Shown piece after piece: positions 18,089 through 27,220 of a stretch of DNA of 64,000 nt (its first letter is position 1; each line of letters starts with the position of its first letter). A program made the translations under genes and the position numbers. The notes under the pieces were generated by a model. The model did not search any database. It was not told the DNA's origin and saw only the letters and a list, made by a program, of their open reading frames with translations. Source of the DNA: Neptunicella marina (GTDB lineage: Bacteria > Pseudomonadota > Gammaproteobacteria > Enterobacterales > Alteromonadaceae). Location: contig NZ_JACNEP010000002.1 of NCBI RefSeq assembly GCF_014270035.1, forward strand, positions 372,001 through 436,000. Reading direction: 5' to 3'.

Positions 18089-18889
18089 ATGCATATTGAT
18101 GAACTTCTCGCCCACTTTTCTCTGCCTCAGGCCGAATACAAACTCACCGTGCCATCAAACTGGGCACAAGGTCGAACGGTATTTGGTGGTCTAAGCGCTG
18201 CACTGTTATTTCAGTCCATGAAACACCAGCTCAGCGACGATCGTGAGCTTCGTTCGTTAAGCGTTAACTTTGTCGGCCCGCTTAATGCGGACGAAGAATT
18301 TGTGATTACATCCGACATGCTCAGGCAAGGTAAAAATGCATCACAAATTGAAGCACGGGCAATGCAAAACGGCCGTGTATCAGTCGTTGCTATCGCCGTG
18401 TTTGCAGGGCAACGCGAGTCAAAAGTCGCAGTGCAAAATAATACACGTCATCAGATGCCAATCCCCAAAAAACCTAAATTTATTCCACAAATACCTAGGG
18501 TGACCCCTAAGTTTTTACGTCATATTGATTTATCCATTCATGAAGGTGGAATTCCCTTTACCGGAAGTGCAATCTCGCATATGCATGGCTGGATGCGCTT
18601 TAAACAAGCTCCCGAAAAAATAACAGACACGCATTTAATTGCCTTAGCTGATGCCTGGCCTCCAGCGCCTCTGCAAATGTTACGCTGGCCAGCGCCCGCC
18701 AGTACCATGAGCTGGAACTTAGAATTTATTCATCCACATCGTCCAATCGCCCCTACAGATTGGATTGCCTACCAAGCTGAAACAAGGCAGGCTGCTTCAG
18801 GTTATGCACATACCGAAGCTAACTTATGGGACTCGCAAGGAGAGTTGATTGCGGTAAGTCGCCAGTTGGTGGGTATTTTTGATGTGTAA
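18089..18889 (+). CDS. TesB-like acyl-CoA thioesterase (double hotdog)
   Basis: The 266-aa protein fits the TesB-like thioesterase family: an N-terminal hotdog with the signature NWAQGRTVFGGLSAALLFQSM, a central strand RSLSVNFVGPL, and a second C-terminal hotdog with AHTEANLWDSQGELIAVSRQ ending in a typical terminal strand (QLVGIFDV). It is predicted to hydrolyse acyl-CoA thioesters in the cytoplasm; chain-length preference is unknown. No operon partner is evident and the promoter must lie in 17935-18088. Confidence 0.88.
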   Translation: MHIDELLAHFSLPQAEYKLTVPSNWAQGRTVFGGLSAALLFQSMKHQLSDDRELRSLSVNFVGPLNADEEFVITSDMLRQGKNASQIEARAMQNGRVSVVAIAVFAGQRESKVAVQNNTRHQMPIPKKPKFIPQIPRVTPKFLRHIDLSIHEGGIPFTGSAISHMHGWMRFKQAPEKITDTHLIALADAWPPAPLQMLRWPAPASTMSWNLEFIHPHRPIAPTDWIAYQAETRQAASGYAHTEANLWDSQGELIAVSRQLVGIFDV

Positions 18890-19000
18890 GTTTGGTTCAC
18901 TTTGGATTAAGCGCAAATAACAAAATCAGTCGAATTTTGCGTATAAAACAAGTAAATTAAGCCAACAGTAATAAATGAAAAATCAGCCAGCACGGAGTAA

Positions 19001-19174
19001 ATGGTGATAAAATTTTTGTTTTTAATCCCTACATTTTTGTGTTTAATCTGGTTTTTGTATTTAAAGCAAAATAACTACAGTTTCGAGCAGGGTAAAAAGG
19101 GCTATATCTACATTCTTGTTTTTTCATCTGCGATTGCATTTTTTTACTCGATTTTGCTTTGGATAACGCATTAA
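19001..19174 (+). CDS. Small membrane protein with two predicted helices
   Basis: A 57-codon frame encodes two hydrophobic helices (about residues 4-21 and 36-55) separated by a charged loop (KQNNYSFEQGKKG), ending at the TAA at 19172-19174. GGAG sits 3 bp before the ATG at 19001 or 6 bp before a GTG at 19004, so the GTG may be the actual start. The length, clean Shine-Dalgarno site and membrane topology make it a plausible real gene. It stands alone between the thioesterase and the diguanylate cyclase; function unknown. Confidence 0.62.
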   Translation: MVIKFLFLIPTFLCLIWFLYLKQNNYSFEQGKKGYIYILVFSSAIAFFYSILLWITH

Positions 19175-19326
19175 TCCATTTAAAGTAATAAACGTGTTGC
19201 AAGGAAATCAACACAATTAAATAAAACGGACGTGACCAAAAGGTATGCAGTCAACGTGTTACGCACCAACGTAAAACTACTAAATTGCATTCACACATGT
19301 GAACCTCCGGTATTAAAGGGGTTGCC

Positions 19327-20799
19327 ATGTTAGATGCCAGTTCAGCTATGATATCAAAACGCCGTACCCCCGCGCAGGTCGCTATTGCTTTTTTGCAGCA
19401 GCACACTTCAGCGCGTTATTTGTTTCTGCTCATCAGCTGGGTCGCAGTTTGGTATCTAAGTGGGCTGGTGGAATATACAGAACACGCCAGCATCTGGTTT
19501 CCTCCAGCGGGCTTAACCTTTGCTATTTTTCTAATTAAGGGGTGGCGTGCAATCCCTATTATTATGGTTGCAGCAGTCATCGCCACTCTCTGGACCAATA
19601 CCAACTATGACCTCAACTTAACCTATTCAGAGCAGATCGTTGGTGGACTCTATTTTGGTGTAGCCCATATTATTCCCTACTTTGCTGGTAGTCGCTTTTT
19701 TCGCTGGTTAACACAACATAACCCACTGTCACTTCCGCATTTTATTGTCGGTTTTTTACTGGTAGCTGGCGCATCATCCCTCGTTGCAACATTCACCGTT
19801 ATATTGGCACTTATTGAAGGAGGCATGATGCCTTCAGGGGCATTACAGGATACCTGGGTGCCGTTTTGGATTGGCGATATGGCAGGTGTAATTATACTCG
19901 CACCATTATTTGTTATGGCGCTGGCAAAAATTTACCCCAAAGTAAAAATTAAGCTGGCCGACATTGAAAACGAATATAGCTACGAACCCTCAGCATCATA
20001 CAAATACAAGCTACTTTTAAGCTGCTTACTTATAGTGCTGACAATGCTACTTAGCTGGTACAACCATTCACTCAATAGCACATTTGCCATCTTCTTTTTA
20101 GTCATCCCGCAAATGTGGATTGCCTGTACTGAACCCGCTCGCGCCAGTTTCTTCAGCTTAGGCATTGGCAGCTTATTGATTGTGTCACTGGTGCATGTGT
20201 TGGGGTTAATTGAATTTGGTCTGGTGTATCAGTATGCCATTAATGTTATTGCAGCCTGCGCATTATTTGCGATTGCCACGCCGGTTATGGCGCTGGATAA
20301 CGATATGTTGCGGCTTCGACTGGCAACAGACTCGCTCACCCAGGTCGCCAGTCGTGAACATATTATCAAACGCGGAAAACTCGAGTTACAACGCAGTCAG
20401 TGGGATAACTCACCTCTTAGCATGTTAGTCTTCGATGTTGATCATTTTAAAGAAATTAACGACAAATTTGGTCATAGAGCAGGTGACACTGCACTAAAAG
20501 AATTATGCGTTGCCGCGCAAAAATCGCTGCGCCCCTCGGATACACTTGGACGATATGGCGGTGACGAATTTATTGTAATACTTCCCAACACTGACCAAAA
20601 AATTGCACGACAGATTGGTACTCGTATTATGCAGCAAGCAGCTAATCTGGCGTTAACTTTCCCGTGCAGACTAACCATCAGTGTTGGTTTAGCACAAATG
20701 GATACCAAAGAAAGCTTCGACAGCCTGTTTGAGAGAGCAGATAAAGCACTTTATTTAGCTAAACAGGCTGGAAGAAACTGTATTAATAGCAGCGACTAG
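19327..20799 (+). CDS. MASE1-GGDEF diguanylate cyclase
   Basis: The 490-aa protein has an N-terminal MASE1 membrane sensor of about eight helices (about 30-315, with SIWFPPAGLTFAIFL and ADMAG-like motifs) and a C-terminal GGDEF domain. The active-site motif GGDEF is intact at residues 411-415, and an RxxD inhibitory site (RPSD) lies five residues upstream, so the enzyme should make cyclic di-GMP from GTP and be feedback-inhibited. AAGGGG precedes the ATG by 6 bp. It ends one base before the convergent oadB gene. The MASE1 ligand is unknown. Confidence 0.92.
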   Translation: MLDASSAMISKRRTPAQVAIAFLQQHTSARYLFLLISWVAVWYLSGLVEYTEHASIWFPPAGLTFAIFLIKGWRAIPIIMVAAVIATLWTNTNYDLNLTYSEQIVGGLYFGVAHIIPYFAGSRFFRWLTQHNPLSLPHFIVGFLLVAGASSLVATFTVILALIEGGMMPSGALQDTWVPFWIGDMAGVIILAPLFVMALAKIYPKVKIKLADIENEYSYEPSASYKYKLLLSCLLIVLTMLLSWYNHSLNSTFAIFFLVIPQMWIACTEPARASFFSLGIGSLLIVSLVHVLGLIEFGLVYQYAINVIAACALFAIATPVMALDNDMLRLRLATDSLTQVASREHIIKRGKLELQRSQWDNSPLSMLVFDVDHFKEINDKFGHRAGDTALKELCVAAQKSLRPSDTLGRYGGDEFIVILPNTDQKIARQIGTRIMQQAANLALTFPCRLTISVGLAQMDTKESFDSLFERADKALYLAKQAGRNCINSSD

Positions 20800-20800
20800 A

Positions 20801-21931
20801 TTACCCCACCAGTGCTAACAACACCCCGGCGGCAACAGCAGAGCCTAAAACACCTGCAACATTGGGTCCCATAGCATGCATCAGTAAAAAGTTGTGCGGA
20901 TTTGATTCCAGTCCAACCTTATTTACCACCCGCGCGGCCATGGGCACTGCCGAAACGCCCGCCGCACCAATTAGCGGATTAATTTTCCCACCACTTAAGC
21001 GGCTCATCAATTTCGCCATCAATACACCGGCAGCTGTTCCAATAGCAAAGGCCACTGCACCTAATACTAAAATACCTAATGTTTCTGCTTTTAAAAACTT
21101 ATCCGCAGACATCTTGGAGCCAACAGCAAGACCCAAAAAAATGGTCACGATATTGATTAGCTCGTTCTGTGCAGTTTTGCTTAAACGCTCCACAACACCG
21201 GATTCACGCATTAAATTTCCGAGACAAAACATGCCAACCAATGGTGTCGCGGTGGGCAGGAAAAAAATGGTCAGGATTAACACCAACAAAGGGAACAGAA
21301 TTTTCTCCTTAGAGGAAACTTCCCTTAGCTGTGCCATTTCGATCTGACGCTCTTTTTCTGTGGTCAGGGCTTTCATTATGGGTGGCTGAATAATAGGCAC
21401 CAGTGCCATGTAGGAATAGGCCGCTACAGCGATAGCCCCCAACAGATCGGGTGCCAGCTTAGATGCCAGAAAAATTGCAGTAGGACCATCGGCGCCACCA
21501 ATAATGGCGATGGCGGAAGCTTGTTTAAGGTCATATTCCAGTCCCGGCACCATATTTAATGCAATAGCACCAAGCAAGGTGGCGAAAATACCAAATTGCG
21601 CGGCGGCTCCCAGTAACAACATTTTAGGATTGGCAATCAAGGCCCCAAAATCAGTTAAGGCACCTACCCCCATAAAAATCAGCAATGGGAAGACACCGGT
21701 ATCAATGCCCACCATATAAATATAATGCAGCATACCTCCGGCGTCACTGAAGCCAGCCAGTGGTATGTTAGTCAGAATCGCACCAAAACCTATTGGTAAC
21801 AATAACAACGGCTCAAACTGCCTTACAATCGCCAGATAAAGTAACAACAATCCCAGGCCCATCATCACTAACTGCCCCAACTGAAAATTAGCCAGCGCAG
21901 TGGACTGCCATAAAATGGTTAACTTCTCCAT
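20801..21931 (-). CDS. oadB: Sodium-pumping decarboxylase beta subunit (OadB)
   Basis: The 376-aa protein is the multi-helix membrane subunit of the biotin-dependent sodium-translocating decarboxylases. It has the conserved [19 protein letters not shown] segment with the essential Asp, the [13 protein letters not shown] motif, and the C-terminal [19 protein letters not shown] segment. It decarboxylates carboxybiotin and exports Na+ in the process. It is the last gene of the oadG-oadA-oadB operon, 3 bp after oadA, and converges on the diguanylate cyclase gene. Confidence 0.96.
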   Translation of the reverse strand: MEKLTILWQSTALANFQLGQLVMMGLGLLLLYLAIVRQFEPLLLLPIGFGAILTNIPLAGFSDAGGMLHYIYMVGIDTGVFPLLIFMGVGALTDFGALIANPKMLLLGAAAQFGIFATLLGAIALNMVPGLEYDLKQASAIAIIGGADGPTAIFLASKLAPDLLGAIAVAAYSYMALVPIIQPPIMKALTTEKERQIEMAQLREVSSKEKILFPLLVLILTIFFLPTATPLVGMFCLGNLMRESGVVERLSKTAQNELINIVTIFLGLAVGSKMSADKFLKAETLGILVLGAVAFAIGTAAGVLMAKLMSRLSGGKINPLIGAAGVSAVPMAARVVNKVGLESNPHNFLLMHAMGPNVAGVLGSAVAAGVLLALVG

Positions 21932-21934
21932 GTT

Positions 21935-23722
21935 TTAGCTCACCATCAGCAAAGGCTGTCCGTTCTGCACTGACGCACCTTCAGACACCAACACTTCGCT
22001 AACACTCCCGCCATGGGTGGCGCGAATTTCGGTTTCCATCTTCATGGCTTCCAGTTTAAGCACCACCTGTCCTGCCTCAATTTGCTCACCGGGTTTAACC
22101 AGAATCGCCACAACATTGCCCGATAGAGGCGCATTTAAAGGCTGTACATTTCCATTGGCTACAAGAGGTGATGGCTGACTCCTGGCACCTTCATTAGTCT
22201 GAATATTCGTGATGTCACCGCCTGCACTCACCTGAACCTGATATTGTTTACCGTCTACGCTAACCACATAATTAGCCGGTTCATTAAGCTGAGCCTGAGT
22301 TACGACTGGAACAACCGAATTTGTAGCCGAGGCGTCAGTCTCCAGTTTTTCAAACGCATCGGGGTTACCACGATTTTGCAGAAACTTTAAACCAACTTGT
22401 GGAAACAGAGCATAAGTCAGTACATCGTCAATCTGGTTTTCTGCCAGCGAAAATGAATGCTCTTTCGCTTTGACCGCCAGCTCTGCTGTCAGATTTGCTA
22501 ATTCGTCCTCAATTAAATCAGCGGGGCGACATGTTACAGGCGCGGCTCCATCCAACACACGTTGCTGTAATTCAGTATTAACCGGGGCCGCAGTTGTACC
22601 ATATTCACCTTTTAATACGCCTGCGGTTTCTTTGGTGATGGATTTATAACGTTCATTAGTTAGTACATTTAACACTGCCTGAGTACCAACGATTTGCGAC
22701 GTTGGAGTGACCAGAGGAATAAACCCTAAATCTTCGCGCACTCTGGGAATTTCCTGCAGCACTTCGTCAAAACGGTCTTCAGCGCCTTGTTCTTTTAACT
22801 GACTTTCCATATTAGTCAACATGCCACCTGGCACCTGTGCCACCAAAATACGCGCATCAACCCCTTTTAAACTACCTTCAAAACGTGCGTATTTCTTACG
22901 CACTTCGCGAAAGTAGCTGGCGATCGGTTCCAGTGCAGTTTGCGAGATCCCACTATCCCGTTCAGTTTCTTCAACCATAGCCACCAGCGTTTCAGTCGCA
23001 CTGTGACCATAAGTCATACTCATCGGAGAAATCGCGCTATCAAGCATATCAATACCGGCATCAATTGCCTTCTGATAGGTTGCGGTACTCAAACCTGTTG
23101 TGGCATGACATTGCATCGCAATGGGAACGCTGACAGTTTGTTTTAATCCACTAACCAGTTCCGCGCAGTCATAAGGTTTCAGCAACCCCGCCATATCCTT
23201 AATGCAGATAGAGTGCACCCCCATATCCTCCAGTCTTTTTGCCATATCCAGCCACAAAGACAATGAATGCACAGGGCTCACTGTATAGGAAAGTGTGCCT
23301 TGTGCATGGGCACCAACTTCGATAGTTGTTTTAATCGCAGTTTGTAAGTTACGCACATCATTCATCGCATCAAAAATACGAAATACATCCACACCACTGG
23401 CATGCGCCCGCTCAACAAATTTACTGACCACGTCATCAGCATAGTGGCGATAGCCGAGTAAATTTTGTCCACGCAACAACATTTGCTGTTTGGTATTTGG
23501 CATGGCTTTTTTAAGTTCGCGAATTCGCTGCCAGGGATCTTCCCCCAAATAACGAATGCAGGCATCAAACGTTGCACCACCCCAACTTTCTACCGACCAA
23601 TAACCGACCTTATCCAGCTCTGAGGCAATGGGCAGCATATCATCCAGACGCATGCGGGTTGCCAGTAACGACTGATGTGCATCACGCAGCACCAGCTCAG
23701 TAATTTTCAAGGGATTAGTCAT
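21935..23722 (-). CDS. oadA: Sodium-pumping oxaloacetate decarboxylase alpha subunit (OadA)
   Basis: The 595-aa protein has the carboxyltransferase barrel (about 1-290, with [14 protein letters not shown] and DAMNDVRN), the conserved PYC/OADA domain (about 300-440) and a C-terminal biotinyl domain (about 525-595) with the lysine acceptor in [11 protein letters not shown] Ser/Ala/Asn-rich linker joins the last two. It transfers the carboxyl group of oxaloacetate to biotin. I use the ATG at 23722, where AAGGA lies 8 bp upstream and the sequence [17 protein letters not shown] begins; an in-frame start 12 codons earlier is not supported. It overlaps oadG by 8 bp. A pyruvate- or malonate-type partner role is less likely. 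Confidence 0.95.
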   Translation of the reverse strand: MTNPLKITELVLRDAHQSLLATRMRLDDMLPIASELDKVGYWSVESWGGATFDACIRYLGEDPWQRIRELKKAMPNTKQQMLLRGQNLLGYRHYADDVVSKFVERAHASGVDVFRIFDAMNDVRNLQTAIKTTIEVGAHAQGTLSYTVSPVHSLSLWLDMAKRLEDMGVHSICIKDMAGLLKPYDCAELVSGLKQTVSVPIAMQCHATTGLSTATYQKAIDAGIDMLDSAISPMSMTYGHSATETLVAMVEETERDSGISQTALEPIASYFREVRKKYARFEGSLKGVDARILVAQVPGGMLTNMESQLKEQGAEDRFDEVLQEIPRVREDLGFIPLVTPTSQIVGTQAVLNVLTNERYKSITKETAGVLKGEYGTTAAPVNTELQQRVLDGAAPVTCRPADLIEDELANLTAELAVKAKEHSFSLAENQIDDVLTYALFPQVGLKFLQNRGNPDAFEKLETDASATNSVVPVVTQAQLNEPANYVVSVDGKQYQVQVSAGGDITNIQTNEGARSQPSPLVANGNVQPLNAPLSGNVVAILVKPGEQIEAGQVVLKLEAMKMETEIRATHGGSVSEVLVSEGASVQNGQPLLMVS

Positions 23723-23966
23723 TCGAAATATCCTTACGATATTGGTGGACTGCGGCACTAATGACCGCCACTAATTTTTCATCATTTACGCCTGAATTGA
23801 TTGCAGGCATTGCCGCGTGCTGTGTGTTTTGTATCGAGGGTGCAAAAAGGCGTGCATTAATTTGCATAACGGCAATTAATAACACTAAAAATAAAAATAC
23901 CACTCCCATACCAACCACCATCAACAATGCAGCTTCCCGCAGCATGTCGCCTATCGCTGCATTCAT
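23715..23966 (-). CDS. oadG: Oxaloacetate decarboxylase gamma subunit (OadG)
   Basis: The 83-aa protein has a single N-terminal membrane helix ([20 protein letters not shown]) and a hydrophilic tail ending [10 protein letters not shown]. The small size, the GMGVVFLFL motif and the position directly before oadA define the gamma subunit, which anchors the complex and assists its assembly. It overlaps oadA by 8 bp and the upstream thioesterase by 4 bp, so all four genes are probably one transcript. Confidence 0.92.
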   Translation of the reverse strand: MNAAIGDMLREAALLMVVGMGVVFLFLVLLIAVMQINARLFAPSIQNTQHAAMPAINSGVNDEKLVAVISAAVHQYRKDISND

Positions 23967-24445
23967 TGCTTTTCCTCAATATTTAAGTATTCCTCGTCCA
24001 GCTGATGAGCGAAGTTTTTAGCGTGAATAGCGTAAGCTTCAAGCTTTTTATCGGCTTCCGTGACCGGTTGCCAGCCAGGAACTTCCACCGGATAACCCGA
24101 CGCATCCTGCGCAACAAAGGTCATAATGCAACGACAGGTATCCACTTGTTTATTTAACTTTGGGTCTCCTGAGGTTACGGTCACCAGAATGTTGATACTA
24201 CTGCGTCCTGTATGAACCACTTTGGCAGTTAAAATCACCATCTGCCCAACTAAAATTGGACGAAAGAACCGAATTCCGCCCACTGATACAGTGACACAAT
24301 AATAACCACTCCATTGGGCTGCGCAGGCATAACCAATTTGATCCATCCATTTCATCACAGCCCCACCGTGAACTTTCCCACCAAAATTGACGTCCGTGGG
24401 TTCAGCTAAAAACTGAAAGCGGGTTTCTCGTTGTGTACCACTCAT
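23963..24445 (-). CDS. YciA-like acyl-CoA thioesterase (hotdog)
   Basis: The 160-aa protein is a single hotdog domain of the acyl-CoA thioester hydrolase type: TDVNFGGKVHGGAVMKWMDQ is the typical active-site helix, followed by TVSVGGIRFFRPILVGQ. AGGA lies 7 bp before the ATG. It heads the oadGAB transcript (4-bp overlap with oadG). A metabolic link between acyl-CoA hydrolysis and the sodium pump is not established; the arrangement may only share a promoter. Chain-length preference unknown. Confidence 0.88.
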   Translation of the reverse strand: MSGTQRETRFQFLAEPTDVNFGGKVHGGAVMKWMDQIGYACAAQWSGYYCVTVSVGGIRFFRPILVGQMVILTAKVVHTGRSSINILVTVTSGDPKLNKQVDTCRCIMTFVAQDASGYPVEVPGWQPVTEADKKLEAYAIHAKNFAHQLDEEYLNIEEKQ

Positions 24446-24711
24446 GTTTTATCCTGTTGTTCTTATCTAAGTCACTGATTGATTAAATATTAACACCTTA
24501 CCGTCAGTCAAAAATTAAACAAGCGTAATCATGGTTGATCATCGATATAGAGCAGATTAAAATGCGCCAGCAATCGCAATTTATGTGGTGATAAACAAAT
24601 CGATTTGTTCGGAAATTCGACCTTTTGGTCAAATAGACGGCAGACGCGCCAAAAGCGCTAAAAAAGGTTTGACTTTAATGACCGAATCATTAAACTGCGG
24701 CAGCTCAAAAC
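24446..24711. promoter_or_regulatory. Divergent intergenic region with probable tRNA promoter
   Basis: TTGACT (24669-24674) and TAAACT (24691-24696) are 16 bp apart and 15 bp upstream of the tRNA-Ser 5' end, a reasonable promoter for the tRNA cluster. The thioesterase promoter must lie in the left part. No gene is seen. Confidence 0.45.
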
Positions 24712-24801
24712 GGAGAGATGGCCGAGTGGCTGAAGGCGCGCCCCTGCTAAGGGCGTATAGGTTAATCCCTATCGAGGGTTCGAATCCCTCTCTCTCCGCC
24801 A
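24712..24801 (+). tRNA. tRNA-Ser(GCT)
   Basis: A 90-nt cloverleaf with acceptor stem GGAGAGA/TCTCTCC, anticodon loop CTGCTAA, the long variable arm typical of serine tRNA, T-loop GGTTCGAATCC and an encoded CCA at 24799-24801. It is the first gene of a tRNA cluster, probably transcribed from the promoter-like sequence at 24669-24696. Confidence 0.97.
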
Positions 24802-24808
24802 TTACGAC

Positions 24809-24885
24809 GCGTGTGTAGCTCAGCTGGATAGAGTACCTGGCTACGAACCAGGCGGTCGGAGGTTCGAATCCTTCCACACGCGCCA
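24809..24885 (+). tRNA. tRNA-Arg(ACG), copy 1
   Basis: A 77-nt cloverleaf with acceptor stem GCGTGTG/CACACGC, anticodon loop CTACGAA (ACG, the A being a normal target for inosine modification), T-arm GGAGGTTCGAATCCTTCC and encoded CCA. It begins 7 bp after tRNA-Ser. Confidence 0.97.
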
Positions 24886-24944
24886 TTTTTGAGACTTAAC
24901 TATATTTGTTGTTTAACGCTATAGTTATGGTGATACACCACTTC

Positions 24945-25021
24945 GCGTGTGTAGCTCAGCTGGATAGAGTACCTGGCTACGAACCAGGCGGTCGGAGGTT
25001 CGAATCCTTCCACACGCGCCA
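24945..25021 (+). tRNA. tRNA-Arg(ACG), copy 2
   Basis: Identical in sequence to copy 1 and 136 bp downstream of it. The 59-bp spacer before it is repeated exactly before copy 3, showing that a 136-bp gene-plus-spacer unit was duplicated. Confidence 0.97.
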
Positions 25022-25080
25022 TTTTTGAGACTTAACTATATTTGTTGTTTAACGCTATAGTTATGGTGATACACCACTTC

Positions 25081-25157
25081 GCGTGTGTAGCTCAGCTGGA
25101 TAGAGTACCTGGCTACGAACCAGGCGGTCGGAGGTTCGAATCCTTCCACACGCGCCA
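25081..25157 (+). tRNA. tRNA-Arg(ACG), copy 3
   Basis: Third identical copy, again 136 bp from the previous one. It is followed by an intrinsic terminator at 25168 and then by repeats that contain tRNA-Arg T-arm sequence. Confidence 0.97.
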
Positions 25158-25167
25158 TATTTAAAAC

Positions 25168-25200
25168 TAAAAAGCCCCGATAGAAACATCGGGGCTTTTT
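25168..25200 (+). terminator. Rho-independent terminator of the tRNA cluster
   Basis: AAAAAGCCCCGAT and ATCGGGGCTTTTT pair around AGAAAC and end in a T-run, 10 bp after the last tRNA-Arg CCA. Confidence 0.95.
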
Positions 25201-25229
25201 AGTTTCTGGTGTGCGGATAAGAACCGACG

Positions 25230-25320
25230 AAGGAGGTTCGACTAAAACATCGGGAATGTTTTAGGACAGCCGCAGGCTGGCCCGAAGGGCGAAGGGCAGG
25301 AAGCCCGGAGCAATCCTTCC
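25230..25320 (+). repeat. Structured repeat T1, inserted in tRNA-Arg T-arm sequence
   Basis: The left edge reads GGAGGTTCGA and the right edge AATCCTTCC, which together rebuild the tRNA-Arg T-arm. Between them are four hairpins: CTAAAACAT/ATGTTTTAG around CGGGA, CAGCC/GGCTG around GCA, GCCC/GGGC around GAA, and GGGC/GCCC around AGGAA. Copies T2 and T3 keep the loops but change both sides of the stems. Confidence 0.8.
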
Positions 25321-25361
25321 GAAATTTATGGCTAGCGTGGAATGGGGTGAGAACCTCCCCA

Positions 25362-25451
25362 GGTTCGACAAAAATCGTCGGGAACGATTTTGAACAGCGT
25401 CAGCTGGCCCGCAGGGCGGAGCACAGGAAGTGCGACGTAATCCTTTCACAC
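25362..25451 (+). repeat. Structured repeat T2
   Basis: Left edge GGTTCGA, right edge AATCCTTTCACAC. Hairpins: AAAATCGT/ACGATTTT around the same CGGGA loop, CAGC/GCTG, GCCC/GGGC around GCA, and GCAC/GTGC around AGGAA. Compared with T1, hairpins 1 and 4 differ by paired substitutions that preserve the stem. Confidence 0.8.
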
Positions 25452-25518
25452 TACCTTTAATTCTTAGCTCAACTGATATTTTCGAAAATTAAATCTGGGT
25501 TTCAGACTATTACAATTT

Positions 25519-25600
25519 AAAAACATCGGGAATGTTTTAGGACAGCCACAGGCCGCGCCAAAGGGCGGAGCACTGGAAGTGCGACACAATCCTTCCACAC
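25519..25600 (+). repeat. Structured repeat T3
   Basis: Hairpins AAAACAT/ATGTTTT around CGGGA, GCC/GGC around ACA, a GCC/GGC-type stem around AAA, and GCAC/GTGC around TGGAA. The right edge AATCCTTCCACAC equals the tRNA-Arg 3' segment; the left T-arm half is missing. It ends 18 bp before the stop of the neighbouring gene and could also act as that gene's terminator. Confidence 0.75.
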
Positions 25601-25618
25601 TTCCAATCTAAAACAGAA

Positions 25619-26239
25619 TTAAGCCCCTACAACCACACAAGCAAGCGGTTGTTCAACACCCATCCATTTAAAACTAATTTGTCCCTGATGTTCTTTAAAC
25701 TCCGCTTCCTGGCTTTTGTAAAATACACCACTGGCGGTAGGTTCGCGGAACATTAATACATTAGTATGTAAGAAGGTGGCCATCATAAGACCTGGCTCAG
25801 TTTCAAAATACCTCGCCTGCAATGGTAATTGTTTTTGCTGATCACAACTGTAATTCACAACCTTAGATGGTGTGATTAAACCAAAACGTACCTGTAATTC
25901 AGCATCACGGATTAAATAAACATCATTTAAGCATTTAGCTGGCTCATCGCCTTCCAGACATGCCTCTCTGGCTTGTTGCCAGCCCTCCTGATCCTGCATC
26001 AATAACTGTTCCATTTGCCCGGAAACACGTTTTTTAACCTGCAATAAATGTTGATTTAAATTCAAATGCAAAGCATTCAATACCGGATCATTACAAACCA
26101 GGTCGTTAAGGGATTTATTATCAATCTGGCAACTAGTATCACTCTGAGCCCATGCTTTTTGTGGCTGCATAGACAGGCTAAAACAACTTACTACCACTAA
26201 GGATAAAAAGAGTGATTTACACACAACACGAATACCCAT
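25619..26239 (-). CDS. Exported protein with LprI-like and MliC-like regions, predicted lysozyme inhibitor
   Basis: The 206-aa protein has a signal peptide (about 1-31). Residues about 35-120 carry the Cys-spaced helical pattern of LprI-type domains (CQIDNKSLNDLVCNDPVLNA, then REACLEG and AKCLNDVY). Residues about 130-205 match the MliC fold: VNYSCDQQ at the start, a SGVFYKSQ strand and a closing Cys (PLACVVV), the two cysteines probably forming a disulfide. MliC proteins block C-type lysozyme in the periplasm; LprI is also linked to lysozyme inhibition. The two-domain combination is therefore coherent, but inhibition is inferred. It lies 27 bp downstream of the nitroreductase gene. Confidence 0.75.
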   Translation of the reverse strand: MGIRVVCKSLFLSLVVVSCFSLSMQPQKAWAQSDTSCQIDNKSLNDLVCNDPVLNALHLNLNQHLLQVKKRVSGQMEQLLMQDQEGWQQAREACLEGDEPAKCLNDVYLIRDAELQVRFGLITPSKVVNYSCDQQKQLPLQARYFETEPGLMMATFLHTNVLMFREPTASGVFYKSQEAEFKEHQGQISFKWMGVEQPLACVVVGA

Positions 26240-26266
26240 GAAAATTCCTTAACATTAAAAATAGTA

Positions 26267-26941
26267 TTATAAAAAACTGGCAATTTGCTGTAACGATTTC
26301 TTTTGTAATGCATGGATGGGCACAGTCGCATCATCCGCAGGATATCCGGTTACAATCAACATATAAGGGCGTTCGGTATCCCGGTTACGCTGGCATATAT
26401 CGGTTAAAAAACTCATCGGTTTGGGCGTATGTGTGAGTGTAGCCAGACCACTATGATGCAAAGCCTGTAATAAAAAGCCACATGCTATGCCCACAGATTC
26501 ATGCACGTAGTAATTAGTTTTATCGTCTTCAGGTGCAATCCCACCACGCTTTTGACTAAAAACGGCGATTAACCAGGGGGCAACATCCAGATAAGCCTTA
26601 TTAGCATCAGTGCCAAGTGGTTTTAAGGCATCAAGCCATTCATCTCCGGCACTACCGGCATAAAATCGCTGTTCATGCGCTTCAGCCTGCTGACGTACCT
26701 GATGTTTAATCTCATCACTGTGAATTGCGCAAAAATGCCAGGGTTGATGATTGGCACCACTGGGCGCGGCGCCCGCTGCCAAAATACATTGCTCGATAAT
26801 CTCGCGGGACACGTCTTTATCACTAAAGTGACGAATAGTATGCCGACGCTTTAACTGCTGTAAATTTTGTGAGGCGCGCAACAACATCTCTTCAGGGGGA
26901 TATTCAATAAAATCACTTAGCGGTAATTGTTCCTGCGACAT
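26267..26941 (-). CDS. Nitroreductase family flavoprotein
   Basis: The 224-aa protein shows the FMN-dependent nitroreductase fold: RRHTIRHFSDKDV (FMN phosphate binding), AAGAAPSGANHQPWHF, and the C-terminal GLATLTHTPKPMSFL and LIVTGYPADDATVP segments. The N-terminal extension of about 35 residues and the GANHQPWHF motif resemble the iodotyrosine-deiodinase-like branch. It should reduce nitro-aromatics, quinones or a halogenated aromatic with NAD(P)H; the natural substrate is unknown. No clear regulatory site upstream. Confidence 0.88.
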   Translation of the reverse strand: MSQEQLPLSDFIEYPPEEMLLRASQNLQQLKRRHTIRHFSDKDVSREIIEQCILAAGAAPSGANHQPWHFCAIHSDEIKHQVRQQAEAHEQRFYAGSAGDEWLDALKPLGTDANKAYLDVAPWLIAVFSQKRGGIAPEDDKTNYYVHESVGIACGFLLQALHHSGLATLTHTPKPMSFLTDICQRNRDTERPYMLIVTGYPADDATVPIHALQKKSLQQIASFL

Positions 26942-27220
26942 AACGGCTCCTGTTAACCAAATGTGACCTTACCCTATCAGAATTGCGGTGAATAACAATT
27001 GCCATGCAACCCCCTCTGCACCACAACAAATCATCTAACTGCCTTCGGGTTTCATAAGTGTGCAATAACGCCAGGAGTTACTGCCAACCCGTAACCCGGC
27101 GACACAAATAAAAAGAAATAAAATCAAAAAGTTAATATGTGAACATTAGCTCACCACTGAATGGCATAGCTCCTGCAGCAGTTCATCAACACCACATTAG
27201 CGATATAGCAGGTGGCAGCC

